Made by a program: the position numbers and the translations under genes. Below are positions 1-12,033 of a DNA stretch of 64,000 nucleotides, one piece after another. Each line of letters starts with the position of its first letter. Position 1 is the stretch's first letter. The notes under the pieces are model-generated. The model was not told where the DNA came from. It did not search any database and saw only the letters and a program-made list of their open reading frames with translations. The DNA comes from Heterobasidion occidentale. Lineage: Eukaryota; Basidiomycota; Agaricomycetes; Russulales; Bondarzewiaceae. The stretch spans positions 1,054,001 through 1,118,000 of the forward strand of contig JBCAQO010000014.1 of NCBI GenBank assembly GCA_039111635.1, given 5' to 3'.

Positions 1-1
1 G

Positions 2-202
2 CTGCAAGAGGCGGAGGAACGGCTCCTGATTATCCGCGCAGATGTCACAGGCGCGTGGTTGAGAGAATGGAAGAACGCAGCGGGCATGAAGAAGCCATTT
101 GACTTTTGGAGAGAGACGATCTCAGAAGGCTTAGCGGAGAGAAAAAGAGAGGGAACCTGCCAGAGTCAGAGCGGCGAGAAGGGCAGATATCTATGGCCAT
201 GA
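2..202 (+). CDS. 3' end of an unidentified protein (partial at left edge)
   Basis: One frame is open from base 2 to a TGA at 200-202, giving 66 residues. They are rich in Glu, Lys, Arg and Trp (RADVTGAWLREWKNAAG, then KPFDFWRETISEGL), which looks like an amphipathic helical C-terminus rather than random translation. No family is recognised. The reading frame enters from outside the window, so start and function cannot be judged. It could also be a chance open frame. Confidence 0.35.
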   Translation: MQEAEERLLIIRADVTGAWLREWKNAAGMKKPFDFWRETISEGLAERKREGTCQSQSGEKGRYLWP

Positions 203-1947
203 CGGCGAGGATTCCTTGGAAATCGTCGCTTGTTCCGAGAAAGTGAGTACACCCTTGCACCTGGTTGCACGCTAGTGGCCTCTTTCGTTGAGATATGGGT
301 GTTTATCTGTAAATTACCTGTATCGGTTCTCACTAGGTAGTTTATTGGTTAGCTTATTTGTTGATTCGTTTGTGGGTTATGATATCTCGCCTCCGGCACT
401 TACTTGACTACAATCCCCGAGAGGGGTGTCTGTCAGTCTCGGGGTGCTTGTAGCACTGACTCCTTCCAATTTGGAGGCCACATGCATGATATAGGCAGTT
501 CCTTCGCGTACATCCTATGCTATTGTCTATGCTCGAACGATTTGAGTAACACAGTCATCTGCAATCGATATACAAGCCAATCCGCGAAAACTCACTTGAG
601 TCTTGAACCAAACAAGCATCCGAGGAAGGCCCCCCGCCATGTGCAAGACTGAAATGCAGGCAATGAGTCGAGCGAAGAAAGATCCGAATATTCTAGAGAT
701 CATGAGTCCGGCTTGCTCCGTTTTTGCTTCCGCGCAGACCCTCCGACTTGTCCCGAACATCCTGACCGTGAGACAAACTCGTCCAAGGGCCAACTCGCCA
801 GAACTCGCCTTTGTATATACCCTAAATATCTCAGACAACAAGGTTTGGCGACTACTGCTGCATGTGCGCGTTAGCAATTTAAGAACTGCGTTGAGAACGC
901 AATACATACGGTATGTCTGATTGATTCCACTCAATTCTTGGTAATTTGTCTATGTCACTTTCTGGTCTTTCACCATCCTGCTGACCTGAGCCCTTTGGTC
1001 TGAGGTTCCGAGAGTCCTCAAAACTCCTTGAGAGTGCCCATACCCATCAACGAACTAGGCCTCGGACTAGCGATGTCGCGCATTCAAGATCCGGCTAAAG
1101 GGTACATATGCTTGAAACCAACATCACAGAGTCTCTTTGATCCTGGAGATCCATGTCGCCGAGGCGCCGCAAAAATTGTAACAGCATCCGGATGGTCTCG
1201 ACTCTCGAAGGATCGTACACGTCGGAGACCCCGTCTGGGCGGAGGCGATCTTCATGTTGCGGTGCCGAGGAGGTCTAGGTAGGTAGGAACTCAGGTCCGA
1301 AACCCCGTTGCGAGTATCGTTACCCCGAGTAACAACCTGTAACAACGGGCTGCATCGGGTTGCGCATTGGGAGTTGCGCGTTTGAAAACCACGTTTCTTC
1401 GTAACTTGTTCGCGATCGCGACGGCGCAGGACGATGGGGCCGTGGACGGCATGGAATTACAGGTAAGCACCTGTAAGCACCTTCATCTAGCTTTATTTCC
1501 GGAATTCTACTTCATTTCGGCTTCATTTAATTTAACAGCTTGGTTTGATTTGCGGATGTATTCGTCACATTTCAGGTCTGTGATCGGTAATTCCTGGGCT
1601 AATATAATTAATTGAAAACTAGAAGGTGCGCAATGAACAGATCATTCTCTATTCAACGGTAGTTGAGGATCTTTGAGGATGTGTCGAATCTATGTCATAT
1701 TGGTCGATCTGTAGAACGCATCGTAACATTCTGATCAGTTGGCCGGACGCAGTCCGAGGCATCAATTTCATCCCACAATCCACCGCAGCGAATAGCCCTG
1801 CATGTCCTGAACAGAATGAGTGCCAATTCTCACCTCTTACCACTTCAATACGTACAACGGCAACGCCTCCAGCGCGCAATTCTTACATACATGCCAAAAA
1901 ATCCAAAACTTGTTCACCTAATAGTTCCCGATTCCACGCCCCACCAG
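203..1947. other. Intergenic, no gene seen
   Basis: About 1.7 kb with only short, low-information open frames on both strands. I see no conserved motif, splice-linked exon series or repeat. It holds the 3' flanks of the partial gene on the left and of the deacetylase on the right. Confidence 0.5.
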
Positions 1948-4002
1948 CTAGTCTGAACTGCGCGCCCATACTTCCCGCCCGCCGACCCATGTGCTCATGA
2001 CATTACCCATTCTGTCGAGCACGACGAGGTCTGCATCCGCCCCAGGGCGGAGCGTGCCCTTCTTGTTCTCGATGCCAAGGCACCGCGCCGGGTTCAGTGT
2101 CGCGCACTTGAGCGCTTCGCCGAGAGAGCAACCCGTGAAACGGGCAAAGTTGCGCACGCATTTGTCAAGTGTTACAACGCTGCGCACATACAGGTTAGTA
2201 GCCATGATGAAAAGACCATGAGACAAAGACTTGGGCTTGCCTGCCGGCGAGGGTGTCCGTGCCCTCAAGATAAAGCCGGTCGCCTTCTTTGACAAAGCGT
2301 TTGCCGTCGCGCCATTCATGTACACCGTCTCGGAGGTGCGGGTCGAGTATCTTCATCGCTAGCAGCAGTTGAAACGATGGATAAATAGTCATGGACAAGG
2401 CATGGGTCATTCTGGACGTTTCCAACGGCTGAAAACTTACCGTCTGTGATCAAAATACAACCTTCCGGGAATACGTTATACGCAAGCTAGGTCGTAGTCA
2501 GATGGTCAGGTTCAAGCATTCTTGCTGTATAGACTAGCAACGGACGTGATCAAGCTGCTTACCCGGACGGAATTGGGATGCGAGTGGATCCCGTCAACGA
2601 TCATCTCGTAGAACGGCCGCTCAAACGTCATATCTGTGACTTGGCCCTTCTCGAGGTGCAGCTCTCCGCGGTTATGCTGTTTAGCAAGCATAGGGGTTTG
2701 CGGCGGCGTCACGCCGTCATCGAGCGCCTCCGAGCGCGCCGCGGTTTTGCGGCTATTGATATTCGTGGGAGTGACAGGACCCGCTGGAGTTGTTATGGTA
2801 TCGGTGCCAGCAAGCATGGATGTGGCGATGGTATCAATAACGTCCGCGGCGGCAGGGGTGAAAGGTGATGAAAGATGTGGAGAGGCACCGAGGAGCCCGA
2901 TGATGGACGGGTCGCGGTGGTGCAGCTGCGGCATGGCATTGAAGAGATGCGTGATGAGACGCGCGCCACGGCGTACGGCAGCCGTCGCAATGTCCGTTGT
3001 CGCAATGCTGAGTGTGCTTCAACAATAAGAACGGGATAATGTGCATGAGAATTACCTGTGTCCGATAGAGAAAACAATACCCCGCGCGGTAAGGTCCTGG
3101 ACGGCGTCCATGACGCCCTCGATCTCGGGCGCGGCCGTGATGATGCGTACGCCGACACCGCCGTCCATGAGCCAGTCCTCCGCGTGGGCGAGGTTTGCCA
3201 CACCGTAAACATCTTCGAAAGCAGAGAAACCCTTGGGCGCGGTGAGAAGGAATGGTGGGGCATGTGCGCCCCGCTTGGCCATGTGAAGGAAGGGGCCCTC
3301 TGCATGCCACCCGAGGAGCGTTGCTCCATTGGATGAGGAGAAAGTTCGAAGGAGGTTCAGGAGGATCGGATAAAGGGATTTTTCTTGTGTCTAGGATATG
3401 GAAATGAGAGGGTCATTTGATCTTGTCGAAGCTTACAGGCGAGGGAGAAGGAAAAAGACGCACGATGACTGTAGGCACTAAACTGATGAGCAGAGTTTCA
3501 GACGAGTTCGAGGTGAAATAGGATGCAAGGGGGGAACACTACATACGATGTGACGCCTGTTTCTACGATATTTTCAGAAACGGTCCGCATCCCTCGTCTG
3601 TACGCCTCGTCGTCACCTTCGTATACTGAGAAGTCGAAGCCGTACGCCCCGTTGATTTGGATATCCAAGAAGCCAGGGCTACAAGGGCGGAAGACCGTGA
3701 GCAGCGTGGTGCAGAGTTCGCGTGTCAACTAGAGGTCGTAGCGCTGTGTACCTTATGATGTTGCCGCCGAGATCTATGATCCTCTGTGGCCTCTCTTTCC
3801 TGTGATAAAATGTGTGCTGCGAGAGCGAGTGCCGACGCCTATCAGAACCCCTCGGAGGTCCCATAGTCGAATTTCCACTTACCTGGGAATCCAGAACCAC
3901 ACCTCGGCGCTCGTCGATCCACAAGTCTTTCTTGACGAGGCTCCCATCCTCTAGTGGGATCAAGCAGTTAGTGAAGCATATGAGGCCGTTCGGCGAGGTC
4001 AT
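1948..4002 (-). CDS. nagA: N-acetylglucosamine-6-phosphate deacetylase
   Basis: Amidohydrolase-superfamily enzyme that removes acetate from GlcNAc-6-P, the step that feeds chitin-derived amino sugar into glycolysis; cytosolic. The ATG at 4002 begins [20 protein letters not shown] and splices through at least six short introns to a TAG at 1948-1950. Visible family motifs, in order, are the [20 protein letters not shown] entry strand (about 3630-3780), HAEGPFL with the metal-binding Glu (about 3300), [16 protein letters not shown] (about 2900), DGIHSHPNS (about 2590), LITD with the catalytic Asp (about 2450), and the C-terminal NPARCLG...[15 protein letters not shown] block (about 2000-2090). 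A roughly 60-residue polar, Thr/Pro-rich insert lies between [17 protein letters not shown] and [10 protein letters not shown]. The frame is intact throughout. Neighbours give no catabolic cluster. A start further upstream at 4068 is not an ATG-supported choice. Confidence 0.9.
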
Positions 4003-7000
4003 CGAGGTCGCTTCGGTAGCAGAAAGCACGGTGTTGACGTCGAACAATCGCACAAGATAGTAGAACAAGAAGAGAGGCAGCTATAAGCGGACGAGGAAGA
4101 GCGTGTTGAACCGTATGATCCGTGTGCCGTGCAAGCAACGAACATCTCAAACCTGCGCAACATACAACACGGAGGATCGAGGTGAATTTACTGTGGCAGA
4201 GCTACTCATCAGATACATGATAAGTTTTGCAAAATATTCCATGCACTCTCCAGCCGATACGCTGAAGTTTCTTGGCCCGATGAACGAGAGGAGAGAAAGT
4301 TGTCCGAGGTTGTTCGGGCCGGATAACCTCTTCCGGTTGGCTCCGAGCGAATTTGGTTTCCAGTCTCCACAACCTCCGTGCGACTCCGTGCTCGGTCCTA
4401 CTCAGCGTTTTGCCTCACCTGCCAGGGCTTTCGCCTTGATCCTGCAATCTCAATCAGTTGCTTACTTCCAGAAATGCGCAGTCATGGATTTTCATATCAA
4501 CATCTTCGGATAGCGCATCGAATTATGCTTGGACCAGTTTGCCAGCCGTCTTCAAGTCAAGGATTGCTGCAGTACATTTGAGTGGTGTGTCTAGTCGTCC
4601 TGTGTTTTTTCCCACTCCTTTGACATGCTACGGGTAGTTGGAGTGTCTAGCCAAAGTTGTGATCTACTGAGGCTATCTGAGATATGCAACTCCACCTGTT
4701 TGCGCATTGCAGATCTCATCAGATCGCTGAAGCCTCTCACAGCCTCAGGCCCTCTCAGGCCCCACATCTTTTTCTATCGCAGGGCAAAAGACTCCCACAT
4801 GTCCTCTAAGTTACCCTACTCATTGGCGACTGACCATCTATGTAACAATGATGCAATTCGTCAAGCCGTGCCTCCTGCATGACCAAGTCGCGGCTTCACT
4901 CTTGACGACACCATCAGCGACCTCGTTCCTTTCGCCCAGGACAACCCCAATGGTCATCGATGGGGCTGACACTCGACCCGCATACGTTATACCCCTCATG
5001 TGATGGATTCCCTGCCCGCGATGCACTTTCTGTGACGGTGACTCTGACAGAAGTTTCTGTGTTTTCGTCATGCGACACGCAACACTTGCTCCAGAGATCT
5101 TAGCAAATGCCATTCCCTTCAAACAGCACTCCTTTCTGGAACGTCAACCCGGCCCTACAAGCGTCTGCATTTCCGAATTGATGCAGAAGTCGAGGCGATC
5201 CGTATCAACCGGATACCCGGTCAGTCATTGGGCGCTGTTGATGTTTTATCCTAGTATCTTGACCTCAGGTTACGTTTATTCAAACCTATTTATGTGTTCG
5301 AATCAGCGTTCCAGCAGTATCAATCTGGTCAAATCGCCCAGCCCCGCCTCTGTCGCAAGGAGAACTTGAAGAACCAATATGCGTCTTTATTACTCCACTG
5401 CGTCGACAATATTATCTTTATTCATAGGGCGTCTGTAACCTGCAACATACGGGGTTTCGATCGTTTGGTTCGGAATTCTGGAAGCGATTGAAATGCGTCT
5501 CGGGTCTAGGAGACATCGTACTATTTTCGATGATGTTCTGACTGAGACGAGCAATATCATCCGTTCGGAAAGCACTCGTCCGTCATACTCTCGAGTATGG
5601 ACCACCCTTTTGCCCATTTGTCAAGTTCGTAAGGTGACATGGGGTTTCATACATTTGTGTCATATTGTTTCTAATGACGACTCTCCTCAGCAGGCGATGC
5701 AAATTTCTGCATGATATTCCGGATTCTTCTCGAGGTCAACCATTCCTTGCCTCGGGCATGTGCATTTGGCCGACTCCTTGCCATCACGCCATTGATCTAG
5801 TACGTTGCCTTGAATTCGGCCACCTCAGTGACATCCGGCCCAACGTGTATCTTGATTATTCATCAATTCGATCGTGATCTCGGGAGTCTTTCTGATGCTC
5901 GGGATGATTGTCTAGAGCTCCGGAAAAAATGTCTGGGAAAATCCCAGTAAACTGCGAAAACACGTTAGACGCGCTCAATCCACAGGCGCCTGATCACGTA
6001 CGTTCGACAGCGCTCGTATCCTCGTGGCCCAGACGGCCGCCTCCACTTCGTAGCCGATCGCTGCATTTTGCTGGCATCTTGGTGTCCGGGCCGTTACGTA
6101 TTTTCGTCCTGCCATGCAGTTCCTGCTTCCTGCGGCGCGCGATGCGTTCCTGAGTCTCGAAGCCAGTAGAAACGCTGAGAGATGCTGTTCGTATCCGGTT
6201 CCATGGCTCGAACGAACGCAATGATTCCATGACATCCGAAGGTCCCGAACGTTGAGCGATGAACCTTCGATCCTGGAGATAAGTGACTAACAACGCCGAC
6301 TGTAGCATCGGGAGCTTCCGTGTTACGTTGTCTCTTCCGTATGCTAGGTTACGGAACGCTTCACTGTCTTGCTCTCACAGGATATTTCTCTGGCACCGGT
6401 GAATGTGCATTTTTCGGCTACTGTCGAGAAAGTCATATAGCCTTTCCTGGCGATTTGTCCAAGGCTTCGATGCCAGCCATTATGGCCACCTAACGACGAT
6501 GGTCTCTCAGGGTCTCTCGCAGTGGGCCAGGGTAGGTCCCGATGCCATTCAGACCGATGGAAATCGATCGACTGATGACAGCGAAGACGATTCAAGGCAC
6601 AGTCAACCTCTTTGTAATTCAAGTCCCATGGCATATGTTCCCGATTATCACCAGTGCTGGGGCGTACCCTGGCTATATTCGGTGAGTACGAGTACCGTAC
6701 AAACAGCATGCTTCTGGAGCTTGATCCTTAGGTGTTCTCCATGAGTTTCATCGCCAAGCTTGATCAGGCCCGGCACCATCCTTCTAAAACGGTCTTAGCC
6801 TGTTGCAATGCCTTGTATCGTCTGTCCACACAGATCACAGATCAACAGGAGTTCCGCACCTAGGCTTTGGATTTATGACACAATTAAGTTATCTCGAATG
6901 GGTCCTGGAAGTCCTGGGCCACTTGCCGAGGAGGTCTTGCCGAGTCTAAGCAGACACATGATGATGGAGGCGGGAAATGATATATCGCATCCGATGCGGG

Positions 7001-7019
7001 GCGCAGCGCATGCGATCGG
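4003..7019. other. Gene-poor 3 kb stretch
   Basis: Only short unsupported open frames occur on both strands. I found no spliceable exon series with family motifs and no repeat shared with the rest of the window. The left part is the promoter side of the deacetylase and the right end is the P450 promoter. Confidence 0.5.
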
Positions 7020-7027
7020 TATAAAAA
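7020..7027 (+). promoter_or_regulatory. TATA box of the P450 gene
   Basis: TATAAAAA lies 53 bp upstream of the P450 ATG (7080), a normal core-promoter distance for a short 5' leader. It is preceded by GC-rich sequence, so it stands out from its surroundings. Confidence 0.6.
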
Positions 7028-7079
7028 GGTGTGGCAAAAAGACTTGAGTTTAGCGTCCCGTGGCTATTTCGCGCAAGGC

Positions 7080-9388
7080 ATGGACGCCTTTTACTCCTCC
7101 TTCCCCCTCCTTCCTGTCGCGCTCGTCGTTCCCGGGCTGTATCTCGTCCATGCGCTCTTCACTCGTCGACGCCTTCCTTTGCCACCAGGTCCTCGGGGAT
7201 GGCCCGCCATCGGCAACCTGTTCGATCTGCCTGATCACTACAGGTGGATCAAATTTGCGGAATGGGGGAAGAAACACGGTACTTTCCCTCTCCCGATTCT
7301 CAGTGATGGTTCATCTCAATCGTTCAACGTCGTAGGGGACATCGTGTACACATCGATCGTCGGACGCCCCATCATCATCTTGAACAGCCTCCGAGCCGCG
7401 GATGACATCCTCGTTGAGCGATCGGTGCTCAACTCAGATCGGCCTAAATCCACTTTCTCAGGTGACATGTACGTCTACGTGACGTCTTTGTAGAATGATT
7501 GCTAAAGCACGACATGCTTGAATGTTGAAGGGTTGGGTGGAATGCCACTCTCGTTATGCTCAACCACGGAGAGCCCTTCCGACAGACTCGAAGGTACATT
7601 CATCAGCTGATCGGCACGAAGGTCAACGTCTGTCAGTTTGAACATGCTCGAGAGATCGAGACACGACGGTTCCTATTGCACATGTTGGAGAAGCCAGGTG
7701 ATCTGCAAGAAGCCGCCCGCATGTATGTCTACCAAGCTTCCCATCTCAGACGTTCAGATGAGACTCATTATTCCCGTCTTAGTGCGATCAGCTCCTTCAT
7801 TCTGCGTCTATCACACGGCTACACAGTTGATACGACCAAGCCTGATCCTCTCGTTGAACTAGCCCGACTCGCGATCAACGACTTCACTGTCGCCAACGAA
7901 CCTGGTGCATTGCTCGTCGATTCTCTCCCCATTCGTGAGTCTTTATTACATATCCAACACGATTCCTGGCTCCGATTAACGAGCCAAACGTAGTCCGGTA
8001 CATCCCCGACTGGTTCCCCGGTGCCGGTTTCAAACAGATGGCGCGCGAGTTCCGGAAAACATTCCAGGAGCTCGTGGACGTTCCTTTTGAATTCGTGAAG
8101 AGACAAATGGTCCGTCAACCAGCAATTTCTTACCACCCAACATGCTCATGATTCTTGTACGCAGTCTACCGGTAAAGCGCTTCGCTCGTTCACGTCGGCC
8201 ATGCTCGAGGAGGGCGCGTCTGCGGAGGACCAGTTTCTTATCAAGTGGACAGCGATCTCTCTCGACACCGGAGGCGTCGATACGGTGCGCTCATTAATCA
8301 GTGAGATCTATGATCCCCTTGCTGATAAGATTGCGGCGTTATGTGTTGGATGTGCCCAGTCGGTCGCGACCATTTGCACCCTTTTCCTGGCCATGGTACT
8401 CCACCCCGAAGTCCAGAAGAAAGCTCAGGCGGAGATCGATGCGCACATCGGACCCACTAGGCTTCCCACTTGGGACGATAAAGAGAAGCTGCCATATGTG
8501 AGCGCCGTGCTCAAAGAAGTCCTTCGCTGGAACCCGCCTGCCCCTTTGGGTAAGGATTGAATAAATATGACTTCATTTTTATTGATGCTCATCGGGACCG
8601 GACACGTTTTAGGAACTCCACATACGTCGTCACAGGACGATGCTTACGGAGAGTACTTCATCCCAAGGGCGCGACGATTGTGGGTAATATCTGGTACGTT
8701 TTTGTGTGCTCATCGACCTTCCGTGATGTGTTCATTAACTTAATGGGCGTATCCCTAGGGCGATGTGTCATGATGAGAGGGTCTACAGCGAGCCTATGCG
8801 TTAACCCTGAACGTTTTTTGGGGAAGACGCAGAGCCCGACCCATTCGCAGCCGTCTTCGGGTTCGGACGCCGGTAAGTAAAGATGATAGCTCCCGCCACT
8901 GCGCAGCTGACGGCCTCATGCCTGGTCGCCGCAAAGTGCTTGCCCTGGTGCGTTAGCCAGATCTAATATCTCTATGCGCATTCCCTCGCTTATCACACGT
9001 GTCGTCATTTTCGCCATCAGGCCGCCAGCTCGCCGAGGTGTCGCTCTTCGTGTACGCGGCCATGATCCTGGCGTCGCTCAACATCAGCCGGGCGCAAGAC
9101 CAGCATGGCGCAGAAATCGTGCCCCCGCCGAGTTTGCTTCGAATCTGATCAGGTGCGTGCCACACCCAAGGCCCAAGCCTCATTGCACTTGCCCCATGGA
9201 ATGATTTCGTATCTGACGACATGCATCTCACGCGCACCCGCAGCCACCCGAAGCCGTTCAAATATCGCGTTGGACCTCGGTCGCCCGCGGCGGAACTGCT
9301 CATCCGGCACGTCGACGAGGAGAGCCCGCGGTCGAAGGGCGACGCCATGCTCTTGCCGCCGCATATCCAAGGCATCGTCGCTCGGTAA
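7080..9388 (+). pseudogene. Cytochrome P450 monooxygenase, frameshifted in its 3' third
   Basis: Microsomal P450 of the common basidiomycete type. The ATG at 7080 opens with a hydrophobic anchor (FPLLPVALVVPGLYLVHALF) followed by the proline hinge LPLPPGPRGWPAIGNL. Spliced exons give the C-helix region (NHGEPFRQTRRYIHQLIG, about 7560), an I-helix GGVDT (8270-8284, split by a 75-nt intron), KEVLRW with the ExxR pair (about 8515), and the heme loop FGFGRRACPG, assembled across an 11-nt microexon at 8937-8947. Downstream exons reach SHPKPFKYRVGPRSP and a TAA at 9386-9388. The frame is broken at about 8663 (one base short in FIPKGATI), about 8801 (two bases short in MRFNPERF, creating TAA), about 8821 (one short before GEDAEPDP) and about 9131 (one short). 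The heme ligand Cys is intact. Either a decayed gene or a stretch with assembly errors. Substrate unknown; no cluster partners nearby. Confidence 0.8.
8937..8947 (+). other. 11-nt microexon in the P450 heme loop
   Basis: Bases 8937-8947 sit between AAAG and GTGCGT. Joined to 8872 and 9021 they encode RACPGR, which contains the heme-ligating Cys. Skipping the exon would remove the ligand. Confidence 0.75.
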
Positions 9389-10142
9389 GCGCTGCTGCCA
9401 GGGCCATCGTCAGCTTCTCGCTTCCCGGTCCCAGCTCGGCCTTCAAGGCTTCTACCGCAAGCTGCCGCTCGGTTTGTGGCCTTCGCGAGCCTGATTCCGA
9501 ACGCGATGACGGACGAGACGCGACGATGGCCTGACTTGGACTTACGTTTGATTTACGAATTATCCACGCTATCCCCTGCCGTTCCTCACGACTCATGCAC
9601 TCATGACCCAACACTACGTACTGCCCTGGCCCGCTGCCGCAATTGAACTTGCAGTAGTGCAGTCGCTTCCTCTTCTCTCGCCGTGCATCGCTTACCGTTA
9701 TCATTTCCGATGTTTTCGATTTGTATACAGTGCATCGTCTGTAATGCCTCGGATTTGTTGTATGACTTTGTTGTATGTACAGTACTTTCAAGCTATTTTG
9801 TCGTGTCTTTGCTTCGGGCTTGGGAGATGCGTGTCAACCACCACTTTGCCCGAGTCCGCATAAACGAGGATGCTTCAGGCCTCGACCTCTGGACTCGCCT
9901 CGTCGGGATTTCTTGAAAGTCGTATGATGATGTTTTTCTTATCCTCCTCATGTCGTGCTTTAGGCCAGGGCACCAGGGCCTGCAGGTGGGATCTCAGAGT
10001 CGTCCAAATGGAGGTGTCTAGGTTCGGCTGAGGCAACCTTCAGCTACCTTCAGCTACAACGACTCAAGCCCCTCGACTCCCTGCCACAACCTCATACACA
10101 TCTTGATTATTTTGAGATCCAACGAACACACCCACGACAGCG
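9389..10142. other. Intergenic, P450 3' flank and CREG-like promoter
   Basis: No gene is seen. Short open frames at 9603-9916 have no family features. Confidence 0.5.
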
Positions 10143-11339
10143 ATGAACTGGCTCACGACGCTCCTCCTCACTTTCGCGCTCCCGCTCGGGGCGCTCAGCA
10201 CCCCGCTCGCGCGCCGCCGCGAAACAGTCCAGGAAGCAGGCCGGTATCTGTTTCTCTCTCTCTCTCCCTCTCCCTCGCCCATGCGCACCAGAGCCTGACC
10301 CTCACGCGCCCTCGAATGCTCGAACCTCCCACCCCCGACCCGCCGTCGGACGCACCACAGCCGCCCTCGCGCGCGCGCTGCTCGCGTCGTCCGAGTCCCC
10401 GATCGGCACGATGGCGACGCTCTATCCCACAGACCATCGCGATCCGTCGCTCGCAGGTAAACGTCCCCCCACCCCGCCCCCGGCATACATCTCTGCGAAG
10501 GCTGACCCACGATCCACCCCAGGCCAGCCCTACGCCATGCAGGAGTACTACGCCAAGTGAGCACGCACCCCGTCCCTTCAGGCACCTCGCTCACGCCATC
10601 GCCCGCGCGCACGCGCACGCACACGCACATATAAGCTGCTTCGCCAACGGCTCGCTCGCGCTCATCCTCCTCCCCATCTCCCAGCACGGCCGCAACGTGC
10701 TCCGCGCGCCCGCGCACGGCGCCGCGCTGACCGTGTCCGCAGACCCGCCCGGCGCCGAGCGCGCGCGCGTCGCGCTCGTCGGCAGCGTCGCGCTGCTCGA
10801 CGACGCGGACGGAAACGCCGATTCGGCGCTGCGGGCCTGCTTTTTGGACGCGCATCCGGACGCGCGCGCGTGGTTGCCCGGGGACGAGGACGGGGCGCAC
10901 ACGGTGGGTAAATCGTCCGTCGACCGACCTGTCTCGTTGCTCATGCGCATTGCGCACACCGCACAGGCGTACTGGGCGCGGTTTGACCCACACGTGCGTC
11001 TTCCCCCTTCTTTCGCCGTCCTGTGAGACAGCACGACCCAACCCCCTCCCCCCTTCTCGCAGTCGGTATACTTCGTAGGCGGGTTCGGCGAGTACGTCTC
11101 CCCCTCCTCCCCCCCTCTCCTTTTACTCCTTTGTTTCTGTCGGGAAACACGTACCGACCGATGGCCTCCCCCTCTCGCCCTCTCGCGTCCGCGCACCCCC
11201 ATCTAGCGAACACTTCATCGGCCACATCCCGCTCGAGATATACCGCGCCGCGTCGCCGCCCACGCCCACCCCCAGCGTCGCGCACCCGCCAACGCCAACG
11301 CCAACGCCCGACAGCGCACAGGCGCCGTTCGCGCCGTAA
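10143..11339 (+). CDS. Secreted CREG-like (PNPOx-like split-barrel) protein
   Basis: Belongs to the CREG family of flavin-binding-fold proteins, which in animals are glycosylated secreted or lysosomal proteins; the fungal role is unknown. Seven exons add up exactly in frame: 10143-10239, 10361-10456, 10523-10556, 10636-10903, 10967-10993, 11063-11091, 11207-11339 (227 residues). Residues 1-20 (MNWLTTLLLTFALPLGALST) form a signal peptide followed by LARRR. Then come LARALLASSESPIGTMATLYP, the CFANGSLALILLPISQHGRN strand pair, a substrate-loop region, YWARFDPHSVYFVGGFGDEHFIGHIPLEIYRAA, and a Thr/Pro-rich tail. The first intron is only frame-correct with a GC donor (AG|GCCGGT); a GT donor five bases later breaks the frame. 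A long antisense open frame here is a GC-content shadow. No active-site role can be assigned. Confidence 0.8.
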
Positions 11340-12033
11340 GCCGCGCACCTTCCGCCTCTTCCCTCCTGCCCAGGCGGCGGGCACCGTTCGAGTCGAGTCG
11401 GCTCGGCCTGGGGTGGTGGACCTGACCTGACTCGACTCGACTCGACTCGACTCTACGCGCGCGGGGACTGGCGCGGGTCAAGTCTGTATCCTAGACCATG
11501 CCGCCGGGGATGTATGTATCACTGTCATTTGTTTCGTGCGCTGCACGCAAGCTTGTATCTTAGACCGTCGCGAGTGGCTCGCTTCGGAACGAGCGTGGGC
11601 TGCCAACCCCAGCCGCACCTCCGACGCGAAACGTCCTGCGCGGCGCGGCGCTGCGCTGTTCAAAGGGGAGGCCCGCGCGCTGCAGCCCGCCCCGCCGGGA
11701 GTGCTGCACGACACTACGGGCGCCCAGCAAAGACAGAGACGCCTCTACAAATGTGGTGCGGCCACGCGCATATAGGTACTAGTGCTATGCTACTGTGTAG
11801 TATGTGCCAGCCGTGAGTGTGTTTTGGATACAACGCCCCGCCCGCCTTCGCCTCCGCCCACGCATCCACCCACGCCCACACCCACCTACGCCCTCTCCTC
11901 CCCTCTATGTTCGAAATAAATACTCCGCAGAAGCAAAAGCGAAAAAAATGATACATGCCGCGCGCCGTGCGCGCGGGTCGTCTGATATATAGACTTACAT
12001 ATGCGGTCGTCGGCCGCCGCCGCCTCTGCGGCG
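11340..12033. other. Convergent 3' intergenic region
   Basis: It separates the 3' ends of the CREG-like gene (plus) and NMN adenylyltransferase (minus). It holds a CTCGA tandem tract and no coding signal that I can support. Confidence 0.5.
11428..11452. repeat. CTCGA pentanucleotide tandem repeat
   Basis: About five consecutive CTCGA units lie in the convergent 3' region. A simple satellite likely to vary in copy number. Confidence 0.8.

Noticed and set aside
7080..9388. P450 as part of a secondary-metabolite cluster
   Set aside because: No terpene synthase, polyketide synthase, NRPS or transporter lies nearby, and the TmpA-like gene and reductases are 37-47 kb away.
10064..11041. 325-residue minus-strand frame antisense to the CREG-like gene
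   Set aside because: Arg/Gly/Val-rich and without motifs. The plus strand splices into a complete CREG-like protein with matching phases, so the antisense frame is a GC-content shadow.
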